Assembly (NCBI GenBank): GCA_026419785.1
Contig: JAODTK010005852.1
Span: 20,001 to 84,000 of the forward strand
Length of the DNA stretch: 64,000 nucleotides
Source: Sclerodactyla briareus
Lineage: Eukaryota > Echinodermata > Holothuroidea > Dendrochirotida > Sclerodactylidae
Direction: 5' to 3'
A program made the position numbers and the translations under genes. Under the pieces are notes generated by a model, which was given only the letters and a program-made list of their open reading frames with translations, ran no database searches and had not been told where the DNA came from. This document shows, one piece after another, positions 47,156-59,484 of this stretch (position 1 is the stretch's first letter; the number at the start of each line of letters is the position of its first letter).

Positions 47156-47704
47156 TTATAGCTGCAACCCGTATGCTATATTTAAACTTGACTGATGCCG
47201 GCAACCTTCTGATATCGTAACCTCTTTATATTTCGAACCTACGTGTTTAAATGGCTTGATTGACCATCCTCGACTTTCCATGATACCAAAACAAAATGGT
47301 CCTTGCTCTCCATATTTGCAGCCCACGTGTTTAATTTGAACGTGATTGATAGTTGCGTTCCCAGATATCGTGCTTACAATGAGCGTCACATATACATACG
47401 CTTGCGTGATTATCGCCTTAGGCATCGAACCGGTATATGAATAAGGGTGCATTCTCACCGGGTCATATTCATTGAACTTCCGCAGTGGCGTCTGAAATAT
47501 CTGTGGCCGGTAGGTTTGTCGAGATGTCCAGTCACTGTGAATGTCACCCACGAATATCTCCTCCCATTCGACCTTTGACCCTTCTTCCGGTCTGGTTTCG
47601 AAACGTGACTGCTGACGTATAGTTGCAGTTCGTGAAGCGTCATTCCCAATCTGGGGTGGGCAATCCACTAAATGGTCTCCCCTGCCCGAGGTCAGAAGAT
47701 GAAC
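47156..47704 (-). CDS. Longest open frame in the window (~182 codons)
   Basis: Minus-strand frame open from an upstream stop to TAA at 47156. The first 80 residues are charged and aromatic (for example VEWEEIFVGDIHSDW, then FQTPLRKFNEYDPVRMHPY). A hydrophobic stretch follows (AYVYVTLIVSTIS), then a repeated KHVG.KY phrase about 30 residues apart. There is no in-frame ATG near the left edge, so it would be an internal or 3' exon. A frame of this length is about what chance gives once in 64 kb of six-frame sequence, so it is offered only as a candidate. No family is recognised. Confidence 0.25.
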   Translation of the reverse strand, partial: VHLLTSGRGDHLVDCPPQIGNDASRTATIRQQSRFETRPEEGSKVEWEEIFVGDIHSDWTSRQTYRPQIFQTPLRKFNEYDPVRMHPYSYTGSMPKAIITQAYVYVTLIVSTISGNATINHVQIKHVGCKYGEQGPFCFGIMESRGWSIKPFKHVGSKYKEVTISEGCRHQSSLNIAYGLQL

Positions 47705-47891
47705 CGTTCATTGGAAGGAAATCGATTCTAGCGCCAGCCTGATTCAGACAGGTCGCGTTCAGTAGACCGCGAAGATGGTCCGCCGACTTCGAATCGAAAG
47801 CGACGAGAGATACTCTGTCCAGCTCATACTCGGCGATGGTGGCGCCGACGACAGCGAGAGATGCCTCCCTCCCCTAGAGAGAGTTGACCCC

Positions 47892-48023
47892 TTATTCTGA
47901 GGGAGTGAGAGGGGATCTGGCAGAGGTTTCTGAGTAGTAGAACTGGTGTAGCACAAACGAGAGTCCAGCGTCGAATCTGTACTTCCGGGTGACGAACTCG
48001 GCTTCCGGGTGCGGAACTTCACA
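47892..48023 (-). CDS. Candidate terminal exon, 43 codons
   Basis: On the minus strand a strong acceptor-like sequence (TTTTGTCGGTTCCTCCCCAG) ends at 48024. The frame that follows, CEVPHPEAEFVTRKYRF..., is GC3-rich and reaches TAA at 47892. The alternative frame is Ser/Pro-rich, as expected for the wrong frame of coding DNA. Its position on the same strand as 47156-47704 allows, but does not show, one transcription unit. No family is recognised. Confidence 0.25.
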   Translation of the reverse strand, partial: CEVPHPEAEFVTRKYRFDAGLSFVLHQFYYSETSARSPLTPSE

Positions 48024-48409
48024 CTGGGGAGGAACCGACAAAAGTAGGATTCGTTGAATAAACTGAAAACGTAAAAAAGTAATAGGAATTGTTCGGATAT
48101 CATGATCAGTCTTTTGCAATTTGCCTATGTTGCCTTATCATTGTTTGCTCGAAACAAAATAGTGAACGTGTGCCATTATTTCATTTTTCTGGCTAATATA
48201 ATCATCATATATTTTTACTTCTTGAACATAGCATTTGGACAAGTTGATTGCCCAAAACTTCTCAACCCAAATATGACAAGCGATCGCCCCACGTGTCCTC
48301 GCCTGGTTCGCGATCAGTGATTTCTTCGACACCACGCCACCAATTTCATTCAAGGCCTCCATGTGTTGCTTGGAGATTTTGGTATTAGCATTCAACAATC
48401 AACCCTACT

Positions 48410-48905
48410 AATCAGTGACCAATTTCAAATTCATGTGACTAAAATTGCCTAAATTATGCAAATTAGACACAATATATATTTGATTTCCAGTGACCCATTT
48501 TCGAATTGAAAAACTCAGGAGCAACATGGACTGCACTAATATGTTTCATGGTATCCACATACTTGAGAATTGCACGATGAAAGCAAATTGAAAACATCTC
48601 AAATAAACCCCAGTGACTCAAATCTATAATGTTAAGTTGTTTGGGATTTGAGATTAAAGGCAAAACATACCAATAATCAAGCTTTAAATAAAAATCGAAT
48701 AAATTATGCAATTAGACACACTGAGTGCCCTCCAGTGACCTTAAATCTATGTTAAAAATGTTGGGGGCTAAGCCACCATACCCACCAGTTTTAATGAAAA
48801 TCTAGCAAACTTTGGAATTAGGCCCAAATTATGAATGACCTCCAGTGACCCTTAATCCATGTCAAAAAGTTTTCGGAACAAAAGGTAATATCCCCCCAGG
48901 TTCCA
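48410..48905 (+). repeat. ~115-123 bp tandem repeat, four to five units
   Basis: 'ccagtgacc' or 'ccagtgact' recurs at 48487, 48609, 48732 and 48844, each preceded by 'aaattatgcaattagacaca'-like text and followed by 'ttaaatctatgttaaaaa'-like text. A partial unit is at 48413. Confidence 0.75.
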
Positions 48906-49640
48906 TGTTACAGTACAAGTCGTGAAACTATACCCCCTACTTGCCATAATCACATAATCACTCATATTCAATATTTCACAATAATCCTATGCTATATATA
49001 TACACAACATAATATGTCTTGTACGCGGCAAAACGATATTGAAAAAATTGGAATCCATACAGTTAGTATAGGTTCCTTAGCTATATGATAATAACATCCC
49101 TGTAAGTAATTAACCTCCAACTCGATCATTATCTCCTTTTTTGTTTTCTGGCAATGTGGTTCAGCTGATTTGGCATTCCAATACTATTTCTCAATAAATA
49201 ATAATAGCACCTGATCATGTAAGATACTTTCTGAGAGGGCAAACTGCTCCTTTTAACCAATACTGCCTATTTAAACATCCCCCACAGCATGGGGGGAGCC
49301 ACACAGCAAGCATTATTGCCTTGCGTCAGTTCTGAGTTGTATTGTCAACCCCATAGCCCAAACAGTTATTACTTCAGCTGTCTTCAGCCAATCAGGAGAC
49401 ACCGTTCTTCGGGTTATAAACTTGCATACATGTATGTATGCTGACTGCTCTGTCAGACTATCCCCTCAAGAAGGTATCTACCAGGTCTGCAGAAGCTTAT
49501 GTAAACAAATCTCCTGAACTGATAATTTTTGGTCAGAGGGGGCCAAAAGTAAGGTTGACAGGCCAGAGCACTTGACAAGGTTTCTCAAGGTAGAGGGGAT
49601 GAGAGAAATCATTTGAATCATTATGAGGATTTAATGAACA
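48906..49640. other. No gene seen
   Basis: AT-rich single-copy sequence with no open frame worth reporting. Confidence 0.5.
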
Positions 49641-49654
49641 TCTGATAACTAGCC

Positions 49655-49990
49655 TTTTATGACATAACAGTTTTCATGAAAAATATTCCCATCGATAATG
49701 AGCACCATGCCTCAACATAGCAGCCATATCACATACAGATTTTGGAGGTTGGTTGCAGAAAATGCTATCATTTGGCAGTTTTTTTTTTTGTTCTTTTCCC
49801 TTGAATGACCTTTGATGACATACGGTTCTATGAAAATGTTACACTTGATGATATGCGTTATGTCCCAAAATGTCCGCCCATATCGCATACAGTCACTAGA
49901 AGTTGTTGCAGAAAATGTTATTTTTGGCAGTTTTTTTTTTGTGTTTTCCCTTGCATGAACCTTTGATGACATGACAGTTTTTTATGAAAT
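49655..49990 (+). repeat. ~153-bp tandem repeat, about 2.3 units
   Basis: 'ccatatcacatacagatttt', 'gttgcagaaaatg', a 'ttggcag' plus T-run, then 'cccttgaatgacctttgatg' repeat at 49725 and 49880. A partial unit precedes them. Confidence 0.8.
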
Positions 49991-49999
49991 TGCTTTGCC

Positions 50000-50785
50000 T
50001 TTGATATGAATGCCACCGATGTAATCAAGTACACACACCCTCCTGCTATCGCCAAAAGTGATAAAAATCTACATTTTGTTGCCCCTTATAACTTGAAGAC
50101 GACCCCATGTGTTTACACTGAGAACATTCAGACCATACTAAAGTTATATCCTTACTAGAGTGACCAGATTACCTCTCTATGGGTCATTAAAGCGTGATAA
50201 TGGTGTAGATACATCTCAGTTTGAAGGGGGGAATTCACACGAGTATGGAAAATATGGCAAGCTGACAGATTTAGTATCCCCTCAAAAGTACATGTATAAA
50301 GTAGGACTAAACACACTCAATCACTGACTTGACTAACTGAACGAACTGATAATACTCACTCAACGAAGTGCAAACGACTTCCCGTTCAAGCGAGAGACAA
50401 CAATTGTCAAGTGTCTTACTTTGGCGCCGAGGCGGCCAGACAGTTTGTTTTTGATGTTCATTCCCTTCCCTTCGACCCCGCCCTTTCTTAACAATGTGTG
50501 GTATTTGTCGAGTCGACGATAACAATAACTGTTTGAGGAATGGCGGGAAAATCATACGACGAATGCGGCTAGGGTTACGATATACTGATTTCACACACAA
50601 ATGATGAAGCATGGTGGTCCAACCCGAGCCCCAACCTTGATTTCGATCGCAATTTATACCTTGCCTAAGAAAAATCAGGTTTGCCTCCCATCCTCGGATA
50701 AAAAATATATTTATATCATTCAAACCGGCTGGCGAATTGGGCTTGAGAATCATAGCCCACTCAGTGCGTAACGATTGATTTGTCT
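50000..50785. other. No gene recognised
   Basis: A minus-strand frame of 167 codons (50307-50810) begins inside the adjacent G run and shows no protein-like bias. Treated as chance. Confidence 0.45.
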
Positions 50786-50789
50786 CGGA

Positions 50790-51046
50790 GGCGGGGGGGG
50801 GGGGGGGCATTTGAGGTCGGCCCAGCGGAGTGCGCCATCATTTATAAGCCTCACCCTCCCTATTGGCAAATAATGCAAATAATCTATGGGCACCTGACAC
50901 AATGCTGTTGAAAATATTTGATAAACAACAGCTGTAAACCGTCTACTGAACGTGGAAAAAACATTTTTTGTTCAACATGAGTCGATGGAGAACGGGTTTC
51001 TGACCTCTCACGCCCCCTCCTTCCCGCTTGCGTACGCCATTTGGGC
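50790..51046 (+). mobile_element. Dispersed element with poly-G end, copy 1
   Basis: Shares about 255 bp with 56793-57053: a G run (15 G at 50793-50807), 'ttgaggtcgg', 'agtgcgccatc', 'cctattggcaaata', 'aacaacagctgt', ending in 'gcgtacgccat'. The right end is C-rich, so the two ends are roughly inverted. Non-coding; a small non-autonomous transposon is likely. Confidence 0.65.
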
Positions 51047-51323
51047 CCGGCTGTAATGATAAGTCTCTCCACCACACGTCAATACGCCAAATGACATAAA
51101 TATGTGTAATTCGAAATCACAATGCTTACACACTCTACAGAGTAAATATCTGAGCTCATTATATGTCTCTGCTCACCACTACGTTGTCATTAAAGTTTTT
51201 GGGTCAGCAAAGTTTAGAGAAAAAACATTGTAGCAACACTATTCAGAGACGGCACGTTGGAGTTTGGCCCTGTATATCTCAGAGCATATGATGCTTACCC
51301 TGTTTGTTCATTCATTCTTCTCG

Positions 51324-51371
51324 TTGTTTTGTTTGTTGTTTGTTTGTTTGTTTGTTTGTTTGTTTGTTGTT
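51324..51371 (+). repeat. GTTT microsatellite
   Basis: About ten units of TTTG, with one interruption. The flanking 51060-53100 interval is AT-rich without recognised genes; a 13-base T run sits near 51669. Confidence 0.9.
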
Positions 51372-51374
51372 CCT

Positions 51375-53105
51375 TTAGCCAAGCAAAAATTCATTTGATT
51401 GACGAACTGCTAATGCACAATTGTATATCTCCAAACCTAGCAAAATAGTTCTACTTCTCGAGACAGATCAAACTGGCGATCCGTTGCCATTTAAAACCTT
51501 TCCGGAGTTTACTTGTTTGTAAAGTATACTATATAGCATGGTGAAAATGTCAGGTGTACCGTTGTAATAATATCTTTCTGGTTATTTTTTCGTATCCTAT
51601 CAAATCCTCTTTTAGTCACTATCTTCGCTGATTTGGAAGATTTCGTTCATTTGTAAAATCACATATGTTTTTTTTTTTTTCTCATGATTCACAAATCTCG
51701 CTCAATCAAGAGCACTTTTCGGTCTTGAAACGCGACAGATCTTCGCACTTGATTTCTTCCACGTTGTATTTTGGGATTAAAATCAATACGTGTAGCAGGC
51801 GAGGTGTCTTATGAAGAATCTCATAACAACCTGATATAATTTTCTCCCATATTTTCGTCCTTCCTTGCTTTTGCAAGCAATGTCAACCTGCAAAGGCCAA
51901 GAGCAGGCACACAGCTATGGTGTGTAATTAAAGATCTCGCGGCGAATTATAGAAAAAAGTGGATTTCCCGCCAAATTGATTGCGAGCGTGTGAGCAGCTG
52001 TATTATTTTTCGGCCACATAGATCCGCCTATTAATTCCGTGCGAATTTGTAGCACGATTGAACCCTTATTTAAAGGTCTGCCCGAGTCTTCTGGTGATCT
52101 TTTGCCACGTACTAATAGACTTCATAAAAAATAAAAAAATAAATCCTTCAATCATTAATCGTTAGGGCTGCGTATATCGCTTCGTGATTTAGTATAACAA
52201 TACTTGATTGAAGTTTTTTCGGAGTCCGGACGGATATTTCGTTGCTCCACCATATCCACCTGCCAGATATACATGGGTACTGAAGAGTTTCTCAGTAGAC
52301 TTAGTAGGGTACTGGTTTTAACAAGGATGTTATTCAACATGTGGAAGTATAGGTTTAATTCATAAGGATAGGCGTGGTCAATATTTCAATCAATTCAGTG
52401 AATAACATTCAAGGACCACTTCAGGATAAAAAACAAAAAACTGAGTGGCCCGTCATTTTAAGGAACACTGAACGCGTCAGTCCAACCACGACGTTATACG
52501 TCTACCCGTTACAGAGTCAGAGAGCTTTGAAGTTTGTTCATGGTATGCGCAGATCGAAAGCTCCATCATGCAATAATAATGTGCATACTTGAACAATCCT
52601 GCAAATATTCTCTGTTTTTATTGAAATATGCACATTAATTCCACATTGAAAAAATAATTAGTCTATGGAAGAGGATTGCCTTGTGTTTGGTTGTATGGGT
52701 TTGATGGTTACTTGGTGGAAATAAGGATAACAGAATTCCGCGAATGTTGAGTTATGTAACACAATGAAAACATGAAATACATAACATAAATACAACTCAT
52801 CGTAATCCAAGTCTACAGTTGTCCTGTATTGGAAACCATTCAAATGAGTGCTAGTTAATTCAATAGTGTGGTAGCGAATTCAATAGTTTATTCATTATTT
52901 ATTATCCAAATCATCACGGTTCATATTTTGTATGGGAAAGCTTGCTGCATTTTTCATAGGAATATTTTTTTATTCTTTCTTTGTTTTTGTAGTTTTATGG
53001 TGATGTGTAACAAACTCCGAGTCTAACCAGTACTGAGTAGAGAGGAAACACGTGTTCGTGTTGTCTGAGGTGCCAATTTTTGGTTATCTTGTGCAGCTAA
53101 TCCTG
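51375..53105. other. No gene seen
   Basis: AT-rich sequence with short frames only (72 codons or fewer) and no recognised repeat. Confidence 0.5.
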
Positions 53106-53107
53106 AG

Positions 53108-53397
53108 GAGGCGGATTAGCTCAGTAGGTCGAGCTCCGGACTTCGAATCCCATTGGAAGCCCGAGAGCTTTTACCGCAGTGCTGTTAGGGAAGGCATGTC
53201 TCCTCGAATGTGCCACGCTACCCACGTGCAAAAGTGGGTACCTGCGAGGTAACGGAGGGGGCGCCGTGGCGTTGGCTGCCAGGGGTGTAGTAGGTCGTGA
53301 GTGAACGTGCATCCTGGGTGTTGCAGGCAAGGTCTTCGTCAGTGGATTAAATCGTTATTCGTGTGGGGAGGCGTTGCCTTGATAGAAGACAATAAAC
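53108..53397 (+). mobile_element. tRNA-derived SINE
   Basis: The head carries a perfect Pol III A box, TAGCTCAGTAGG (53117-53128), followed by an anticodon-arm-like CCGGACTTCGAATCC (53136-53150) that would place UCG (Arg) in the anticodon. The T arm and B box are missing or deleted, so this is not a tRNA gene. About 240 bp of GC-richer body follows, then an AT-rich tail ending 'gaagacaataaactc'. SINEs are copied by LINE machinery in trans. The local open frames simply read through the tRNA-like head. Confidence 0.7.
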
Positions 53398-53924
53398 TCT
53401 AATTTTAAGGTAATTTTTCGCGCACGCACTAACCCAGTATGCCTATTCTCATTTTACTGAATCCGCCATATTGGTTCCGTTATATTGTTCATACTAGTAC
53501 CATAGGTCTCTCCATTCCCAGATAGCCTACCTATGGAAATATACTGATGCCTAGGTAGTATCGCATATCCTGACAGAATTTAGCAATACCCTAGTTGGCA
53601 TTGAGCAGGAAATGTCACCAGTAGACTTAACCGCTCTCTGAAAGAGTCATTGATATGCATGTCCTTCACGGGTCTAGTTTTCCTATGTAGCTCGTGATAA
53701 AAATTGTTTTAATAATGGCGGCATGTTCTTACAATCGCCGACGTACATAAGCGACCCTCTGACGATCTAATAAACATCTGGTAATGAGAAAGTGCAGCTC
53801 TGTCTATGACGCCCCGCCCACTTAACCAGAATTATTGAGAACCGTGAATCGACTGATTGCTGAATGACGGGAGGCTAGTAAATTCCTTTGCCTTGTCAAT
53901 GTCAGGGTAGTTGAGTTTAAAGAG

Positions 53925-54260
53925 AACTATTCAATTCAATTCATTAATTCGTTTCGTCTATATAAAACAATGCAATACAGATAGGACACTAGAAAAACAA
54001 GGAATGTTTATCGAGCTAGTGACCAAAAAAACAAAAATTAGCAAAATATATACAAAGAAAATAACAAAACCAAAAGGCTAAATATACACAATCTAAATGC
54101 AAAGTGACTAGTACTACGTAACAAATCACACAATGTAATTATTTATTATAAGAGTTGTTAGTTTACGCTTGAACGTAGCAAGAGTCGGGTGTGATCCTAA
54201 TTTTATTACGGATGTCTCTCTATGTTTTGAAGCAGTAGTTATTAAGTAACAATTTGCTGT
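53925..54260 (-). mobile_element. LINE 3' end fragment
   Basis: On the minus strand the frame near 54225-54135 reads SHPTLATFKRKLTTLIINNY and then a stop, matching the usual last residues of CR1/RTE-type ORF2 proteins. A T-rich 3' UTR follows (TTTTTGTTTTTTTGGTCACTAG), then TTTTATATAGACGAAACG and a terminal AATGAATTGAATTGAAT simple repeat, typical of LINE 3' ends. Nothing upstream of this short piece is recognisable, so it is heavily truncated. Confidence 0.6.
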
Positions 54261-54264
54261 ATTT

Positions 54265-55480
54265 AAATCGGTGTTTACTGACAGAAAAAAAAAACACTAT
54301 TATTCTAGTACGAGGCCTCTGACAGAATCAAACGTAAGATAAATGAAACGTAGGATAAATGGACTAGAAACGCTCGACCAACGGAGACTATTAAAATAAT
54401 CTATGATGGATTTTTAGTCTGTACGCACAAACATATGCCTATCCTTAATCTACCGAATAACTCTCGAAGGAATCTTTATTTTTAAAATCATAGCATTTGC
54501 GGTGAATTAATTACAACAGTCTATTAGTTTTTTAAAATCATATTTACCAGTGGAATGGATATCATGATTATCATAGTGAACAATCACACACAGAAGATAC
54601 CTCATTTTGAGGACATATCTAGCCATATCCAAATACCACTTGTCTATCATATTACTACTACGAATACTGATAATTCCATACCGGTCGATGACACACATGA
54701 ACATACTATAGGCACATTGATGTTGTCTGATAACACGGCTCACCGCCTTAGATCTTTTATTAGTGAAAAATCGAGTTGGCAACTTTCCCGCCTTTGTCGG
54801 CTTTTCATAATTGGATACTTCCATCTCACTACAAACTGGCCCCACGCATTCGACTACTTTAGCATCACCTTCGTGCATTTATGGCGACCATAAAAGTTGG
54901 TGTAAGCGCCAAGACTGTCGCTCTGGTTCATGCGACATCCAGCGACCAGTAAAAATATTTTGATCTCTCGTTCGCCCCCAAGTGCAAATCTGGAACAAGT
55001 CTATCGTTCTTTGAACTTCTGCCACTACACGATGAGTTACGAGATCCCCAGGGGTTACAGGAGAGCAATGGTCCGGAGACAAGGGACGGGGAACGGAGAT
55101 GGCGCTTCGCCCTATGGGACGAATAGTGGAATGCAACAAATCATTGTCAAAGACCTGAAGACAAGATCCGGAACGTGATTCAATATCAGCACCTGTAATG
55201 AGTGAAAGGGTAGCCGTTTCAAGTCAACCTCCATTCGACCTCTACCCTGGGGTAATCGAATGTATCGTCCTCCATTATAAATGGTGGAGCCAGAAAAGAC
55301 AATGTATGAAACCGATAGGGAGGATCGTAAGTCCCACCACGAGGCTATATACCAAAGTGCTCCTCCGTTCCTTGCGGATGATGTGAGGGAACGGAACACC
55401 TGTCGTACCCCACGCGAGCGAAACAAAACACAAACATCGCGAACAGCGGTGCAATTTTCCATCAGTCGATAAAATATTTG
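54265..55480. other. Overlapping open frames on both strands, no call
   Basis: 54507-55480 has frames of 80-123 codons on both strands. The plus frame 54930-55178 (with IPRGYRRAMVRRQ) and its opposite-strand rivals look equally plausible, so none is annotated as a gene. Confidence 0.3.
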
Positions 55481-55572
55481 GTTGCCTATTATATATAAAC
55501 TGAGGTTTAGTCATCTCTGTAGCAATCTAGCCGGCTGTTCCTCTTTTGACTTTCTTGATCCTCTCAATTATT

Positions 55573-55581
55573 CATTATTAC

Positions 55582-55617
<36 letters not shown>

Positions 55618-55671
55618 TTATTATTATTATATTCATTATTTTTTCTTATTTTAAATTATTATTATTCCTAT
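55573..55671 (+). repeat. TTA microsatellite
   Basis: Nearly uninterrupted TTA/ATT trinucleotides. The 101-codon frame over it (55482-55787) is a by-product. Confidence 0.95.
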
Positions 55672-56070
55672 ATTGGGGATTTTTTTCGAGTTCCTCGCTC
55701 AAGTTTAAGATCAGCGTTTCCACCCTCCTATCTTCCTACAACTATCCAATCATGGCATATATAGAGAGTATATACACGCCTTATTAATAATATCCGAGAT
55801 GTTTTTGCAAAGAGTGACAGAGATAATATTACATTCTGTTGGTAGGATGATCGTTCTGCCGTCTATCACTGTTTTGCCTTTGTTTAAGTGGTGTCTCTCA
55901 TGACGCAAATCTCCCAGTTTCCCAGGCATGTCCTGTTGCAGTTATCGGGAATTAACCTGGACCTTTTTACTGAGAGCGCCTGATTGAGTGGGATGCCACA
56001 ATGCCCTCCACCATGTGTATGTATTTTCTCGTTCCATTTATTTTTCTTTGACTGAGAAAAAGTTCAAAAA

Positions 56071-56490
56071 ATGAAAACAGCAAAAACGCAGGTTTTTGAC
56101 CTACGGGAAATGAGGTCTCGTCGGAGAACTTGGTCCCCTGTCCGGGGAATTCGAACCTCCTGGGAAATCCTGGCGCCCACCACTGCACTGTACTTTCAAC
56201 ATGGTATTCGAGAAACAAATCGCGGGGATAGAATCCAATACACAATGGGCTTCCAGACCTATCTCAGTGCACGATACTTCGGTATTCTTTTGAGCCGCAC
56301 CATGGCTAGCAAACCACGGCGCAATTTCCCAGCAAGCCTTGCGCAGGCTGGTGTAAACACCGCTGTGTCGTGGGAGTTGGACGCGCGGACTTCGACAATA
56401 GATCAGTTGTCGTATGATAGAAAATACGCTGTTGGCCCGGAAAACCCCACTGGGGATCAATTTTACCGGCGGGCGAACACATGATCTCAC
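56071..56490. other. Open on both strands, possible old tRNA-like fragment
   Basis: Frames of 137 codons (plus) and 129 codons (minus) overlap. The minus strand at about 56135-56165 has GGTTCGAATTCC, a good Pol III B-box match, preceded by a GTGGTGGGCGCC run. No convincing A box or cloverleaf was found. Likely a SINE scrap rather than a gene. Confidence 0.25.
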
Positions 56491-56792
56491 TCTTGTATAA
56501 TGTTATCAGAGTCAACAGGACGTCACCTCACTTACTGGAAAACAGTCCGAAACGTTAACACTTGTGGTATGTTGTTCCGATAGCAGCACCACCACCCACC
56601 CACCCCCGAGGGAATTGTCATTGAGGTCTGCTGCAATCATCAAATAATCATTCGATGGAAACAGACTCAGAAAGTTGATATATTGTGAGAATACAAGTTA
56701 TGGCTGATTTTAGAAGACGGCATAATCAAGTGGTTGAGGGGTAAGAGGCCATGCACTTTACTTTAAGACTATCATAGCGTACGCGAGATGGT

Positions 56793-57053
56793 CATGGGGG
56801 GGGGGGGGTTGAGGTCGGAACCAAGGGAAAGTGCGCCATCGTAAAATGCCTCCCCCTCCTTATTGGCAAATACGTACATTTTATGAGCCTTGACACATGC
56901 TGCTTGCATATTTGCTTAATAACAGCTGTCAAGCCTTCAACTGGAACTGCTTTAAAAAAAAAAAAATCGTGTTTTTTGTGTGAAAAATTTATTGATCACT
57001 AGGGGTCATGGGGGTTCTACCCTCACCCCCCCCCCCTCGTGCGCACGCCACTG
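56793..57053 (+). mobile_element. Dispersed element with poly-G end, copy 2
   Basis: Second copy of the 50790 element. Here both ends are preserved: 'agcgtacgcgag...' plus a 13-G run at the left (56778-56808) and a C run plus 'tcgtgcgcacgcca' at the right. They are inverted versions of each other, supporting a MITE-like element. Confidence 0.65.
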
Positions 57054-57059
57054 AGAGCT

Positions 57060-59480
57060 ATTAAAATAGCGGGGACACGAGGAACTGAGGAAACGGGGAG
57101 TTCATATTGAATGATCACCCCCGTCGATGAACGTGGGTTGCGAAGGCGTAGTGTGTAACAGGGCGCCTAACAGGCGCATCTGTATGATGGATGAAAAAGT
57201 GTACACGGTGAAAGATGACCTCATTAATCTGATTAGGCCGGTTTACTCTACCTCAGAAAAATAATCCGTGCGGACGTTGTATGGATGTTTCATAATCGCT
57301 GATCGCGGAGGTGTTATAATTATACGTCAAATATTAATCTATACATTGGAAGAGTGTTGGAGCGAAAACTAGAAAAAAAAGAATAGTGACTAATCTTATA
57401 TAGGACTTTCTAAATTTTCCTGTCCCGTTAATAGTATATGGGGAAACTACTAGGGTACGGGGGGGTAGTGAAAGTACAAAAATGTTTTCTTGAAATAACC
57501 TTGGAAAAATCTTGGTATGGTACGTTCGGAGGATCTGATCAATTTAGTTCTTCCAATGTCTCGGATCAATCGGCTACAGTGTTTAAAAAGGGCAGAAACA
57601 GACACCGCTAATAAAATGCTATATGTCAGACCCCTGTGCATTATACCCGTTGTTCGAAAGATCATTTGAATCACCTGAAAGCTACCCATGTCCAGCAATG
57701 TTCAGGTGGGTTCATGATTCGTCCCAGTTCCCCCCTCTAAGAGTCAGGTGGCGTCTACATCCTGACCCAGGTCCCCATATGGGTCCAGCCATGTCGGGGT
57801 GATGGCTCACGGTAAATCATTGACAAAGTTACTCAAAACTGAAAAATTAGATCAAAATTAAAATTTAAAAATCACCTCACACCGGTCAAAACGTCCGAAG
57901 CGAAACGAAAAAGCACGCCTTTGCGTTCGGTTCCTCTCCCGATGATCCAAGTATAATACGCAGGAATCAAATTAGAAGGGCGTAGTCACTAGAGGATAGG
58001 GTAATCAACTTTGGTTTGTTTTATCATACAAGTCATATAGAGTATACATATGTTTTTGTTTTCTTTCACCACAATACGTTTCACGTGACGCCTTGAACAC
58101 ACCTCCCCCAACTCTCAGCAAGTGCATCCTGGATACGCAGTCACCAAACTTTGTTCGAAAGTTACCCGGACCCACTGTGTTCGTCCTATTTGTCTATTTC
58201 TTGTTCAATGCACTTGTTCATTGACATGTTGGCTGTGTGATTTCCATGTTTCTGTTTCTTTCTATAAACACACGATCATCACACACCCACCCCTTCTCAG
58301 TTTGGCGGAGAAACCTTTAATCTTTAAATTTATGAGCAAGAAGGCAGTATCTTGAATGGGGGAAGTAATTCTCTTTCTCGTAGGGAGTCCTGTGTTGTTT
58401 AATTATTGTTACTTGTGTGTTCACCCGGAAATGTAAATTCACTGTGTACTTGTCCAGCCTTCTCATTGCAATCGGCGTCCCTGAAGCGGAGGCAAAAGAG
58501 AACAATTCTAGGGAAAAGGTGACCGCTCTTACGAACCACCACACTTCCCCCTGAACTAGTTTGGAAGTGGTAGGAGCAAATATATTTCCAGAAGTATTAA
58601 ATGTTATGGTTAGAGCTCAGAATATGGTTTTATGCAGAATGTCTCTAAACACATGGAACAAATTTTTTACCCGAAGAACAATCGACTACAACCTGCATTA
58701 CAATGGTGCTGGATTACTAAAGTATGGGAAACAGGGCAAGAAAGGGAAGAAAAGAGCGAACAAAATCTGAATATCGGTTCTTCTCCCTGTTGTCCTTATC
58801 ACTCCCTACTCTCCGGAGTAATAGAAGATTTTTCCCCTTTTTTGCCCTCACTTTCGATTATTATGATCATTTCCGCAGGCTAAATTGAAACGTCTGGACT
58901 GCCATGGCTATAGGGTTGTCCTATCAGATTCCAATTTTGAAATTGTCACAGGAGAAATCACATACGCGGCAAAACCTAGGCAACTACCAAACTTTGGCTA
59001 AGCGTACGTCTACCCTTCTTTTGGAGATTACGTGATAGACACCCTTGTAGGATGGTTTTGTAACACCTCAAATGCCTAATTTTCTGATTAACCAAAAAGC
59101 CACGGGTCCAGCGGTCGAGAATTCATTTTGGAAGTGGTCACTATGGGAGCCACTTCCGTCGGCATTCTACGTGGCACACCAATTAGGCCACCCCTCCCTG
59201 GAGGGTCGGGGTGATACTTTATCAGAGTGTAAATAGTAGTTTCTATAGGTCGATAGTGATTCGCGCCTGTTTTAACGAAGCGAATTGAGGGGATCCTGCA
59301 ACGAAACAGATGTTACAGACGAGCGTCGATTATTAAATCTTCCTTCCTACCTGTCCTTTAATCTGTTATCTATATGCGAAATCTATGAAACGCTAAATTC
59401 CGCTCACCTTGCCAATGTTTACTAGTGCAGATTACTCCAGTACTTCTTTGTCAATAGTCATTTTTTGCATACACATCGAC
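57060..59480. other. No gene recognised
   Basis: Short frames only. On the minus strand near 59190 TGGCCTAATTGG resembles a Pol III A box and a T run ends the segment about 110 bp later, but no B box was found. Confidence 0.4.
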
Positions 59481-59484
59481 AGAG

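Noticed and set aside
50307..50810. 167-codon minus ORF
   Set aside because: The frame begins inside a G homopolymer, has no protein-like bias and no recognisable domain.
53108..53180. Functional tRNA gene
   Set aside because: The A box and an anticodon arm are present, but no T arm, B box or closing acceptor stem.
53052..53252. 66-codon ORF
   Set aside because: Reads through the tRNA-like head of a SINE.
55482..55787. 101-codon hydrophobic ORF
   Set aside because: Most of it is the TTA microsatellite translated.
56071..56490. 137-codon plus and 129-codon minus ORFs as a gene
   Set aside because: Both strands are open over the same stretch and neither looks more coding. A B-box-like site suggests a repeat scrap.
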